The notes beneath the pieces were generated by a model. It saw only the letters and a program-made list of their open reading frames with translations. It made no database searches and was not told the origin of the DNA. From positions 3,709,001 through 3,773,000 of the forward strand of contig NZ_CP163439.1 of assembly GCF_041052385.1 (NCBI RefSeq): DNA of 64,000 nt. The letters are read 5' to 3'. This stretch comes from Streptomyces sp. R28 (GTDB lineage: Bacteria; Actinomycetota; Actinomycetes; Streptomycetales; Streptomycetaceae). How positions within the stretch are numbered: the first letter of the stretch is position 1; each line of letters opens with the position of its first letter. The position numbers and the translations under genes were made by a program. This document shows, one piece after another, positions 34,050 through 42,738 of the stretch.

Positions 34050-35471
34050 ATGGACATGCACGTGCACGATCGGCGCCGCTTCCTCGCCCTGACCGCCGCG
34101 GCAGCCGCGACCCCGCTGCTCGCGGCCTGCGGGGCCGGGTTCGGCGGTGACGACAACAAAAGTGACGGCTCGGCCGCGGACGACGTCACCGGCTCCTTCG
34201 ACTGGAAGCGGGAGAAGGGCACGACCGTCAAGGCGCTGCTCAACAAGCATCCGTACACGGACGCGCTGATCGCCGACCTGAAGTCCTTCACCGAGAAGAC
34301 CGGCATCAAGGTCGAGTACGACGTCTTCCCCGAGGACAACTACTTCGACAAGCTCACCGTCGACCTGTCGAGCGGGCGTGCCTCGTACGACGTCTTCATG
34401 CTCGGCGCCTACATGGTCTGGCAGTACGGGCCGCCGGGGTGGCTGGAGGACCTCGGCCCATGGATGCGCAACTCCGCGGCCACCGGCGCCGAGTGGGACC
34501 AGGCCGACTTCTTCCCGAACCTCCTCCAGGCCGACCAGTGGTCCCTGAAGGCGGGCGCGCCGCTCGGGCAGGGCGGGCAGTACGCGCTGCCGTGGGGCTG
34601 GGAGACCAACGTCGTCGCCTACAACACCGACGTCTTCAAGAGGCTCGGCCTCAAGCCCGCCGAGACCTTCGACGAACTGCGCGAACTCGCCGGGACGATC
34701 AAGCGGAAGGCGCCGGGTGCGGGCTTCGACGGCATGTACGGGATCGCCGTACGGGGGTCCAGGAGCTGGGCCACCATCCACCCGGGCTTCATGACGATGT
34801 ACGCCCGCAACGGCCTGCAGGACTTCACAGTCGAGGGCGGGAAGCTCACACCCGCCATGAACACCCCGCAGGCCGTCGCCTTCACCGAGGACTGGGCCGG
34901 CATGGTCAAGCAGGGCGGGCCACCGTCCTGGACGTCGTACACCTGGTACCAGTGCTCCAGCGACCTCGGCGCGAAGAAGGCCGGGATGCTGTTCGACGCC
35001 GACACGGCCGCGTACTTCCAGGCCGTCGAGGGCGCGAGCCCCGCCTCCGGGAAGATCGCCTTCCATCCCGGTCCGAAGGGCCCGGACGGGTCCCTCGCGA
35101 CCAACATGTGGATCTGGTCGCTGGGCATGAACGCCAAGAGCAAGAAGAAGAGCGCCAGTTGGCTATTCCTGCAGTGGGCGACCGGCAAGGAGCACCTGCT
35201 CAAGAGCGCGATCACACACAACCACATCGACCCGGTGCGCAAGTCGATCGCCGCCGACGGCGCCTACAAGGACAAGATGAGGCACCTGCCCGGCTTCATC
35301 GAGACCTTCGAGACGGTCGTCGACCAGACGAAGATCCAGTTCACCCCGCAGGCCCAGTTCTTCGACGCGACCACCAGCTGGGCCGCCGCCCTCCAGGAGA
35401 TCTACGGCGGGCAGGGCGCGAGGTCGGTGCTCGACGGGCTGGCGGGCGACCTCGCCGACAAGGTGGGCTAG
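34050..35471 (+). CDS. Sugar/polyol ABC transporter substrate-binding lipoprotein
   Basis: 473 aa, binding-protein family 1 (MalE/UgpB type). Twin-Arg-like start HDRRRFLALTAAAAATPLLAAC with a lipobox Cys near residue 29. YALPWGWETNVVAYNTDVFK and the DTAAYF, MWIWSLGMNAKSKKK segments are typical of extracellular solute-binding proteins. GGAGG precedes the ATG at 34050. First gene of a long operon; overall likeness to glycerol/polyol-type importers is suggested by the two-ATPase set that follows. Ligand unknown. Confidence 0.9.
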   Translation: MDMHVHDRRRFLALTAAAAATPLLAACGAGFGGDDNKSDGSAADDVTGSFDWKREKGTTVKALLNKHPYTDALIADLKSFTEKTGIKVEYDVFPEDNYFDKLTVDLSSGRASYDVFMLGAYMVWQYGPPGWLEDLGPWMRNSAATGAEWDQADFFPNLLQADQWSLKAGAPLGQGGQYALPWGWETNVVAYNTDVFKRLGLKPAETFDELRELAGTIKRKAPGAGFDGMYGIAVRGSRSWATIHPGFMTMYARNGLQDFTVEGGKLTPAMNTPQAVAFTEDWAGMVKQGGPPSWTSYTWYQCSSDLGAKKAGMLFDADTAAYFQAVEGASPASGKIAFHPGPKGPDGSLATNMWIWSLGMNAKSKKKSASWLFLQWATGKEHLLKSAITHNHIDPVRKSIAADGAYKDKMRHLPGFIETFETVVDQTKIQFTPQAQFFDATTSWAAALQEIYGGQGARSVLDGLAGDLADKVG

Positions 35472-35475
35472 CGCG

Positions 35476-36363
35476 ATGGGATGGCGGCTCCGCCTGCGCC
35501 CGTACGTCCTGATCGTCCCCGCGCTGCTGTTGACCTGCGGGATCCTCTACCCCTTCGGACTCGGCCTCTACTACACGCTGTTCGACTTCTCGGCGAGCAA
35601 ACCGCAGCCGGACATGGTGCGGTTCGAGAACTACGAGACCGTCTTCACGCAGGAAGCCTTCTGGAACTCGGCGTGGGTGACGGTGCTGTACGCGGTGGGG
35701 GCCGCCGCCGTGGAGACCGTGCTGGGCGTGACCGTCGCCCTGCTGCTGCACCGGTCGACGATCGTCGGGCGGGTGCTGGAGAAGATCCTCATCCTGCCGC
35801 TGATGATCGCGCCGGTGATCGCGGCGATCATCTGGAAGCTGATGCTCCAGCCGTCGGTGGGGGTGATCAACTACCTGCTGAGACCCCTCGGCCTTGGCGG
35901 AGTCCAGTGGACGGACACCCCGACCGGCGCGCTGCTGTCGTCGATCGCCGTGGATGTGTGGGTGTACACGCCGTTCGTGGCGATCCTGGCTCTCGCCGGG
36001 CTGCGTTCGCTGCCCACGTCCCCCTTTGAAGCGGGGGCCGTGGACGGGGCCGGCTGGTGGTACACCTTCCGGCGGCTGACGCTGCCGATGCTGTGGCCGT
36101 ATGTGCTGGTCGCGGTGATCTTCCGGTTCATGGACTCGCTGAAGGTGTTCGACATCATCTACGCCCTGACGGAGGGCGGCCCGGGCGACTCGACCGTCGT
36201 CCTGCAGATCCGGGCGTATCTGGAGGCGATCCGCTTCCAGCGGTACTCGTTCGGGATCAGCTACACGATCGTGCTGTGGGCCGTGGTGTATCTCGCCGCG
36301 ATGGTGCTGGTGAAGCACCTGGGGAAGATCCAGCGAAAGGCGGCGGAGGTGGCTGCCAAGTGA
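35476..36363 (+). CDS. Sugar/polyol ABC transporter permease (MalF/UgpA-like)
   Basis: 295 aa, six membrane helices. The cytoplasmic EAA loop is EAGAVDGAGWWYTFRRLTLPMLWP, in the usual place about 90 residues from the end. Forms the channel together with the next permease. The stop overlaps the following GTG start (GTGA), four bases after the binding-protein gene. Confidence 0.92.
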   Translation: MGWRLRLRPYVLIVPALLLTCGILYPFGLGLYYTLFDFSASKPQPDMVRFENYETVFTQEAFWNSAWVTVLYAVGAAAVETVLGVTVALLLHRSTIVGRVLEKILILPLMIAPVIAAIIWKLMLQPSVGVINYLLRPLGLGGVQWTDTPTGALLSSIAVDVWVYTPFVAILALAGLRSLPTSPFEAGAVDGAGWWYTFRRLTLPMLWPYVLVAVIFRFMDSLKVFDIIYALTEGGPGDSTVVLQIRAYLEAIRFQRYSFGISYTIVLWAVVYLAAMVLVKHLGKIQRKAAEVAAK

Positions 36364-37211
36364 GCCGCGAAACGACCCGAACGACCTCGCGGAAGCGCCT
36401 GTCGGGGTGGCTGGCGGATGCCGCCCTCATCCTCTACTTCGTCTTCGCGCTGTTCCCGATCGCCTGGATGGTGATCCTGTCGCTGAAGCCGACGAACGAG
36501 CTCTTCTCCACGTACTTCTCCTTCTCCCCGACCCTCGACGGCTACCGCACGGTCCTCGGCGACAGCGAGGGCATCCCGTTCGTGCGGTTCTTCGTCAACA
36601 GCCTGGTCGTGTCGCTGGGCGCGGTGGCCCTCTCGCTCCTCGTCGGCCTCCCCGCCGCGTACGCCTCGGCGCGCTGGCGGTTCAAGGGCTCCGAGAACCT
36701 GATGTTCACGCTGCTGTCGTTCCGGTTCGCGCCCGAACTCACCGTGATCATCCCGCTGTTCGTGCTGTACCAGAAGCTCGGGCTGTTCGACACGTACGTC
36801 GGCATGGTGTGGGTGCTCCAGCTGGTCACGCTGCCGCTGATCGTGTGGATCATGCGGTCGTACTTCGCCGACCTCACCCCCGAGCTGGAGCAGGCGGCGC
36901 TGCTGGACGGCTACAGCCGCAAGCAGGCGTTCTTCAAGGTGGCGATCCCGCTGGTCAAGCCGGGCATCGCGGCCGTGTCGCTGCTGGCCTTCATCTTCGC
37001 CTGGAACAACTTCGTCTTCCCCCTCATCCTCACCTCCAACGAGGCCCAGACCGTGACCGTGGGCGCCCTGTCCTTCCTGGGCGGGGACCGGCCCAAGTAC
37101 AACCTCACGGCCGCCGCCGCGCTCGTCTCCGTCGTACCGCCGCTGCTGCTCGCGCTGACGATCCAGCGGTATCTGGTACGGGGCCTGTCGTTCGGGGCGG
37201 TGAAGTCATGA
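36360..37211 (+). CDS. Sugar/polyol ABC transporter permease (MalG/UgpE-like)
   Basis: 283 aa, six helices, EAA loop LEQAALLDGYSRKQAFFKVA and the C-terminal LTIQRYLVRGLSFGAVK typical of MalG-type permeases. GTG start at 36360 overlaps the previous stop, with CGGAGG upstream. The stop overlaps the ATPase gene in ATGA. Confidence 0.92.
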   Translation: MSRETTRTTSRKRLSGWLADAALILYFVFALFPIAWMVILSLKPTNELFSTYFSFSPTLDGYRTVLGDSEGIPFVRFFVNSLVVSLGAVALSLLVGLPAAYASARWRFKGSENLMFTLLSFRFAPELTVIIPLFVLYQKLGLFDTYVGMVWVLQLVTLPLIVWIMRSYFADLTPELEQAALLDGYSRKQAFFKVAIPLVKPGIAAVSLLAFIFAWNNFVFPLILTSNEAQTVTVGALSFLGGDRPKYNLTAAAALVSVVPPLLLALTIQRYLVRGLSFGAVKS

Positions 37212-38317
37212 GCGACGAGGTCATGAGCACTGCCGTCGCGCTGCGGGGGGTCCGGAAGACGTACGGGAGGACCACGGCCCTGGACGGGCTCGACCTGGCG
37301 GTCCGGGAGGGCGAGTTCTTCTGTCTGCTCGGCCCGTCGGGGGCCGGGAAGACGACGACCCTGAAGACCGTCGCCGGCCTCGAACTCCCCGATTCCGGCA
37401 CCGTCGAACTCGACGGCAAGGACATGCGAGGCGTCGAGCCGTACGACCGTCGCGTCGCGATGTGCTTCGAGAGCTACGCCCTCTACCCGCACAAGTCGTC
37501 CTACGACAACCTGGCCTCGCCGCTCCGCTCCCCGCGCCACCGCCTCCCCGCCGCGCAGGCACGGGAGCGGATCGGCGAGATCGCCGAACTCCTCGGCATC
37601 TCCGCCCTGTTGGACCGCCCGGTCGGCCAGTTGTCCAACGGCCAGCGGCAGCGCGTCGCCCTCGGCCGGGTCCTGGTCCGCCCCGCCCGCGCCTTCCTCC
37701 TCGACGAGCCCCTCTCCCACCTCGACGCCAAGCTGCGCCAGCAGATGCGGGCCGAGCTGAAGGCGATCGGGGCCGTGCAGCGCACGACCACCCTGTACGT
37801 CACCCACGACTCCGTCGAGGCGCTGGCACTCGGCGACCGGATCGGGGTCATCCGGGACGGGCGGATCGTGCAGACGGGGACGCGGGAGGAGATCTGGTGC
37901 CGGCCCTGCGACACGGAGGTGGCGCGGGCCTTCGGGCGGCCGCGGATCAACCTGTTGCCGGGAGTGGTGACGCAGGACGGCGGGTTCCGTTCGGCGGACG
38001 GGAAGATCGAGCTGCCGGTCGGTGCGCGGACGGCTCCCGGCACCGACGTACTGATCGGGCTGCGCCCCCGCGACATCACCCTGCACGGCCCCGGTCACGA
38101 GCTCACCGGCACCGTCTATGTCACCGAGGTCCTCGGGCGGTCCGTCGAGGTCACCGTCCGGCTGGGCGGGCAACAGGTGTCGCTGGTCGCCCCGCGCTCC
38201 GACACGACGGGGCTGCGGCCCGACGATCCGGTCCGGCTGTCGGTCCGGCCTGAGAACCTGCTGCTGTTCGAGGCCGACCGGCCGGAGCGTCCAGGACGAC
38301 GGATCGAGACACGATGA
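37208..38317 (+). CDS. ABC transporter ATPase, first of two (UgpC/MsmK-like)
   Basis: 369 aa. Walker A GPSGAGKTT, an altered Q-loop region MCFESYALYPHKSSYDN, signature LSNGQRQRVALGR (Asn where Gly is usual), Walker B FLLDEPLSHLD, H-loop VTHDSVEA, and a C-terminal TOBE domain (VLIGLRPRDITL). Only about half its positions match the second ATPase at 39146, so the two probably form a heterodimer, as in GlpS/GlpT of glycerol importers. Ends in ATGA with the DeoR gene. Confidence 0.9.
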   Translation: MSDEVMSTAVALRGVRKTYGRTTALDGLDLAVREGEFFCLLGPSGAGKTTTLKTVAGLELPDSGTVELDGKDMRGVEPYDRRVAMCFESYALYPHKSSYDNLASPLRSPRHRLPAAQARERIGEIAELLGISALLDRPVGQLSNGQRQRVALGRVLVRPARAFLLDEPLSHLDAKLRQQMRAELKAIGAVQRTTTLYVTHDSVEALALGDRIGVIRDGRIVQTGTREEIWCRPCDTEVARAFGRPRINLLPGVVTQDGGFRSADGKIELPVGARTAPGTDVLIGLRPRDITLHGPGHELTGTVYVTEVLGRSVEVTVRLGGQQVSLVAPRSDTTGLRPDDPVRLSVRPENLLLFEADRPERPGRRIETR

Positions 38318-39168
38318 GCACCAGCAACAGCGCCCCGCAACAGGGCCCCGCCGCCCGCCAGGCCGCCATGGCCGAGCGGGTCCTCGCCGACGGATCCGCG
38401 ACGGCCGCCGAACTCGCCGGGCACTTCGGGGTGAGTCTGATGACCATCCACCGGGACCTCGACGAGCTCGAACGGCAGGGCATCGTAAGGAAGTCCAGGG
38501 GCGGAGTGACGGCCCAGCCCTCCGGTGTCTTCGAGTCCAACGTGCAGTACCGGCTGAAGACCATGCGCGCCGAGAAGGCCGCCGTGGCCGACCGCGCGCT
38601 GAAGCTGATCGAGCCCGGCATGGCGATCATGCTGGACGACTCCACCTCCACCCTGGAGATAGCCCGCAGGCTGCGCCTCGGCGAGGTGACCCCGCTGACG
38701 GTCGTCACCAACTTCCTGGAGGCGATCAACCTGCTCTCCGACCAGCGCGGCATCCACCTCATGGCCCTCGGCGGCGACTACGACCCGCTGCACTCCTCCT
38801 TCCTCGGCGTGTCCTGTGTCGAGGCGATAGAGCAGCTGCGCGTGGACGTCTGCTTCGCGTCGACGTCGGCCGTGCGCGGGGGCTACGCCTACCACCAGGA
38901 GCAGCACATCGTGTCGGTGAAGCGGGCCATGCTCGACGCGGCCGCCCGCAACGTCCTGCTGATCGACCACACCAAGCTCGCCAGGGCCGCCCTGCACCGG
39001 GTGGTCCCGCTCTCCCGCTTCGACCTGCTCCTCGTGGACGACGGGGCGTCGGCTCAGGCGCTGCGGGACCTCGACGAGCACAAGGTCACCTACGAAGTCT
39101 GCGCCCGGACAGGTCCTGGGGCACCGATCGTGACGAAGGGCAGCGATGACCGAGCTGGAGCTACGTGA
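38314..39168 (+). CDS. DeoR-family transcriptional regulator
   Basis: 284 aa. N-terminal helix-turn-helix (ERVLADGSATAAELAGHFGVSLMTIHRDLDEL), then the DeoR sugar-phosphate sensor domain (MAIMLDDSTSTLEIARRL, VVTNFLEAINLL, LLIDHTKLARAALHRV). Such repressors respond to a phosphorylated sugar or polyol. It is embedded between the two ATPase genes and overlaps both (4 and 23 bases), so it is probably autoregulated with the operon. Confidence 0.92.
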   Translation: MSTSNSAPQQGPAARQAAMAERVLADGSATAAELAGHFGVSLMTIHRDLDELERQGIVRKSRGGVTAQPSGVFESNVQYRLKTMRAEKAAVADRALKLIEPGMAIMLDDSTSTLEIARRLRLGEVTPLTVVTNFLEAINLLSDQRGIHLMALGGDYDPLHSSFLGVSCVEAIEQLRVDVCFASTSAVRGGYAYHQEQHIVSVKRAMLDAAARNVLLIDHTKLARAALHRVVPLSRFDLLLVDDGASAQALRDLDEHKVTYEVCARTGPGAPIVTKGSDDRAGAT

Positions 39169-40225
39169 TCTGCGCAAGACCTACCGCGCGCGGGGCCGAC
39201 CGTCCGTCGACGCCGTACGCGGCATCGACCTGACCCTGCGCTCCGGCGAGCTGCTCGGCCTGCTCGGCCCGTCGGGCTGCGGAAAGTCGACCACCCTGCG
39301 GATGATCGCCGGCCTGGAGCCGGTGACCGGCGGGGACATCCTGGTCGGCGGGGCGTCGGTGGCCGCGCGCCCGGCCCAGCAGCGCAACATCGGGGTCGCC
39401 TTCGAGAACTACGCCCTCTACCCGCCGCTGACGGTGGCCGAGAATTTGGCCTTCGGTCTCAAGGCACGCAGACGGGCCGACCGGGGCGACGTCGACCGCA
39501 AGGTCAAGGAGATCGCCGAACGCGTCGACCTCACCGCCCTCCTCGACGCCCACCCCGCCGGCCTCTCCAGCGGCCAGAAACAGCGCGTGTCCCTGGCCCG
39601 CGCCCTGATCCGCGAACCGGACGTGCTGCTCCTCGACGAGCCCCTGTCCCACTTGGACGCCGCCCAGCGCGACACCACCCGCCGCGAACTCAAGCGCATC
39701 CAGAAGGACTTGGGCCATACGACCATCCTGGTCACCCACGACCAGGAGGAGGCCCTCTCCCTCGCCGACCGGATCGCCGTGATGAAGGACGGCGTCATCC
39801 AGCAGCTCGGCACCCCGTACGAGATCTACGACAGCCCCGCCAACCTCTTCGTCGCGGACTTCGTCGGCGAACCCGCGATCAACCTCCTGCCCGGTGTCGC
39901 CGACGGCGACGGTCACGCCCGGCTGTCCGACGCGGCGCGGATCGCGCTACCGGTGCCGGTGGCGGCGGGCCGGGAGGTGGTGGTCGGCATCCGCCCGGAG
40001 GACCTGGCCCTGACCGGCGAGGACGGCCTCACAGCCCGTGTCGTGGCCCACGAACCCCTCCTCGAATCGGGCATCGCGACCCTCGCCCTCGCCGGCGTCG
40101 AACGCCCTCTCGTCGTCCTCACCGCCCCCGAGGTACGCCTCGCCCACGACGACCACGTCCACGTCACCGCCGACCCCCGCCTCACCCATGTCTTCGACGC
40201 CGAGACAGGAGACTCCCTGCGATGA
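39146..40225 (+). CDS. ABC transporter ATPase, second of two (UgpC-like)
   Basis: 359 aa. Walker A GPSGCGKST, Q-loop region VAFENYALYPPLTVAEN, signature LSSGQKQRVSLAR, Walker B LLLDEPLSHLD, H-loop VTHDQEEA and a TOBE domain (VVVGIRPEDLALTGEDG). The start lies 23 bases inside the DeoR gene and the stop overlaps the next gene in ATGA. Likely pairs with the 37208 ATPase on the two permeases. Confidence 0.9.
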   Translation: MTELELRDLRKTYRARGRPSVDAVRGIDLTLRSGELLGLLGPSGCGKSTTLRMIAGLEPVTGGDILVGGASVAARPAQQRNIGVAFENYALYPPLTVAENLAFGLKARRRADRGDVDRKVKEIAERVDLTALLDAHPAGLSSGQKQRVSLARALIREPDVLLLDEPLSHLDAAQRDTTRRELKRIQKDLGHTTILVTHDQEEALSLADRIAVMKDGVIQQLGTPYEIYDSPANLFVADFVGEPAINLLPGVADGDGHARLSDAARIALPVPVAAGREVVVGIRPEDLALTGEDGLTARVVAHEPLLESGIATLALAGVERPLVVLTAPEVRLAHDDHVHVTADPRLTHVFDAETGDSLR

Positions 40226-41250
40226 CCAACGGGAACAGCGTGCGCGTGGTGGCCGCGGGCGACCACTTCATCCTGCCGTCGCTCATCACCGAGGCGCTCG
40301 GCCACCAACTCCCCTGCGAGGTGGACGAACTGACCCTCGGCTGGCCCCTTGCCCCCTTCGGCCCGGTGGCCGAGGTGACGGAGGCGAGCGACGCCGAGGA
40401 CGAGCTGATCGACGCGCTCGCGGGTGCGCAGGTGCTGGTCACCCAGATGGGTCCGGTGACGGAACGCGTCCTCGGCGCCTGCCCGGACCTGCGGCTGGTG
40501 GTCGTGTGCCGGGGCGGCCCCGTGAACGTCAACCTGGACGCGGCCAAGCGGCACGACGTCCGGGTGTGTTACGCCCCCGGCCGCAACGCCGCCGCCACCG
40601 CCGAGTTCACCGTCGGCCTGATGCTGGCGGCCCTGCGCCGGATCCCGCAGGCCCATGACCTCCTTGCCCGGCAGGGCAGTTGGGAGGGGGCGACCTACTA
40701 CACGTACGAGCACAGCGGCCTGGAGCTGGAGGACCTGCCGGTCGGACTGGTCGGCTACGGCGCGGTGGGCAGCAGGGTCGCGCGCGTGCTGTGCGCGTTC
40801 GGTGCGCGGGTCATGGTCTTCGACCCGTACGTCCATGGCGAGATCCACGGCCTGCGGGTCGCCTCCCTCGACGAACTCCTGCGCCGCTCCCGGGTCATCA
40901 CCCTGCACGCCCGCCTCACCGCCGAGACCCAGGGCCTGATCGGCGCCCGCGAACTGGCCCTGCTGCCACCGGGCTCGGTGGTCGTGAACGCGGCACGGGG
41001 GCCGTTGCTGGACGAGGAGGCGCTGTGCGACGCGCTGGCGAGCGGGCACCTGTCGGCAGCGGCGCTCGACACGTACCTCCGGGAGCCCCTCCCGCCGGAC
41101 TCGCGGCTGCACGCCCTCGCCGACCGCCTCGTCCTGACCCCGCACCTGGGCGGTGCGTCCCGCGCGGTGGCGGAGAAGGCGGCGCGGATCGCGGCCGAAG
41201 AGGTGGGCCGCTGGGCGCGCGGGGAGCAACTGGCGCACTGTCTGACCTGA
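40222..41250 (+). CDS. D-isomer 2-hydroxyacid dehydrogenase family protein
   Basis: 342 aa NAD(P)-dependent oxidoreductase. Rossmann motif VGLVGYGAVGSRVARV; catalytic Arg in VVNAARGPLLDEEAL, a downstream acidic residue and His in TPHLGGASRAVAEKA complete the family triad. CRGGPVNVNLDAAKRH is like phosphoglycerate-dehydrogenase-type members. In this operon it presumably oxidises or reduces a hydroxyacid intermediate of the imported sugar/polyol. Coupled by ATGA to the ATPase gene. Confidence 0.88.
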   Translation: MTNGNSVRVVAAGDHFILPSLITEALGHQLPCEVDELTLGWPLAPFGPVAEVTEASDAEDELIDALAGAQVLVTQMGPVTERVLGACPDLRLVVVCRGGPVNVNLDAAKRHDVRVCYAPGRNAAATAEFTVGLMLAALRRIPQAHDLLARQGSWEGATYYTYEHSGLELEDLPVGLVGYGAVGSRVARVLCAFGARVMVFDPYVHGEIHGLRVASLDELLRRSRVITLHARLTAETQGLIGARELALLPPGSVVVNAARGPLLDEEALCDALASGHLSAAALDTYLREPLPPDSRLHALADRLVLTPHLGGASRAVAEKAARIAAEEVGRWARGEQLAHCLT

Positions 41251-41263
41251 GCCGGGAGGCGTT

Positions 41264-42688
41264 ATGTACGTCGGTATCGATGTAGGCACGTCCACGGTGA
41301 AGGCCGCCGCGTTCGACGCCGAGGGCCGTGAACTGGCCGTCGCTTCCCGCCCGGTGGGCCTCGCCCTGCACGGCGGGGTGGTCGAGCAGGACATGGACGA
41401 GCTGTACGGGGCGGTCGTCGCCGTACTGGAGGAACTGGCCTCCCGCGCGCCGGAACCGATCGAGCTCGCCGGGCTCACCGGGCAGGGCGACGGTGTGTGG
41501 CTGGTGGACGCGGAGGGGCGGCCGGTGCGCCCCGCCGCCTCCTGGATGGACGGGCGGGCACACGAACTCGTGGACCGCTGGCTGGCGGACGGCACGTTCG
41601 AGACGGTGTTCCGGCGGACGGGAAGCGCGATGTTCCCGGGGTGTCCGGGGCCGCTGCTGGCGTGGCTGGACAGTCATGAGCCGAAGGCGCTGGATGCCGC
41701 GAGGGCCGCCCTGTACTGCAAGGACATGGTGTTCCAGCGGCTGACGGGGGCGGGGCCGGCCACGGATGTGTCGGACGCGTCGATGCCGTTCCTGGACCCG
41801 CGGACGCGGACGTACGACAACCGGGTCGTGGAGCTGCTGGGGCTGACCCACCGGCGTGGCCTCCTCGCCCCCGTCAGCGATCCGGTCGCGACGGCGCGGA
41901 CGCGCGGCGAGGGGCTGCCGGCCGGGACGCGGATCGCGAACGGGCCGTACGACCTGCCCGCCTGCGCGCTGGGCGCGGGGGTGACGTCTCCCGGCGACGG
42001 TCTCCTCATCGTCGGCACCTGTCTGGCCAGCCTGGTCGCGACCACCGCCCTCGACCTGACCGGTGAGCCGGCCGGCCTGTACATCAACACCGATCGCCCC
42101 GGGCACTGGCTGCGCGCGATGCCCGCGATGGTCGGTACGGCGGCGCTGGACTGGGTGCTGTCGACGACGGGGGTCCGGCACGAGGAGGTCGACGGGCTGC
42201 TGGCCGAGACCCCACCGGGGGCGCACGGGGTGCGGGTGCTGCCGTACTTCGCGCCCTCGGGCGAGCGCGCGCCCTTCGTCGAGCCGCGGCTGCGCGCCGA
42301 ACTGACCGGCGTCTGCCTGGAGTCGACCCGCGCCGATCTGGTCCGGGCGACCTGCGAGGGCATTGGCTACGCGGCCCGGCACTGCCTTCAGGCGGCGGGG
42401 CTCACCGGGACGCTGGCCGTGTGCGGGGGCGGTACGCGCAGCCCTGCCTGGATGCGGCTGCTCGCCGACGTCCTCGGGCGGCCGCTCAGGGTCGTCGAGG
42501 GCGAGGTGGGCGCGCGGGGGGCGGTGCTGGCGGCGGCCGAGCGGTACGGGGTGGCGCTGGACGCGCAGGCGTGGACGCGGCCGACGGCGGTCGTCGAGCC
42601 GGACGCGGGCCGGGCGGCGTATTACACGGAGGGCTATGCGGAACACCTGACCCGGCTGGCTGAGGCGCGCGGCCGGGCACGCGCCTGA
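41264..42688 (+). CDS. FGGY-family carbohydrate kinase, second copy
   Basis: 474 aa. N-terminal MYVGIDVGTSTVKAAAFD; GLTGQGDGVWLVDAEGRPV, NGPYDLPACALGAGV and the C-terminal LAVCGGGTRSPAWMRLLADVLGRP. The QGDGxWLV segment is more like erythritol/polyol kinases than xylulokinases, but the evidence is thin. Phosphorylates the incoming sugar or polyol. Short gap (13 bases) after the dehydrogenase, GGGAGG ribosome site. Confidence 0.88.
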   Translation: MYVGIDVGTSTVKAAAFDAEGRELAVASRPVGLALHGGVVEQDMDELYGAVVAVLEELASRAPEPIELAGLTGQGDGVWLVDAEGRPVRPAASWMDGRAHELVDRWLADGTFETVFRRTGSAMFPGCPGPLLAWLDSHEPKALDAARAALYCKDMVFQRLTGAGPATDVSDASMPFLDPRTRTYDNRVVELLGLTHRRGLLAPVSDPVATARTRGEGLPAGTRIANGPYDLPACALGAGVTSPGDGLLIVGTCLASLVATTALDLTGEPAGLYINTDRPGHWLRAMPAMVGTAALDWVLSTTGVRHEEVDGLLAETPPGAHGVRVLPYFAPSGERAPFVEPRLRAELTGVCLESTRADLVRATCEGIGYAARHCLQAAGLTGTLAVCGGGTRSPAWMRLLADVLGRPLRVVEGEVGARGAVLAAAERYGVALDAQAWTRPTAVVEPDAGRAAYYTEGYAEHLTRLAEARGRARA

Positions 42689-42738
42689 GGCCGTACGACG
42701 ACGTGCTCGTGAAGAGCCGTACGAGGAAAGGGAGTTGG

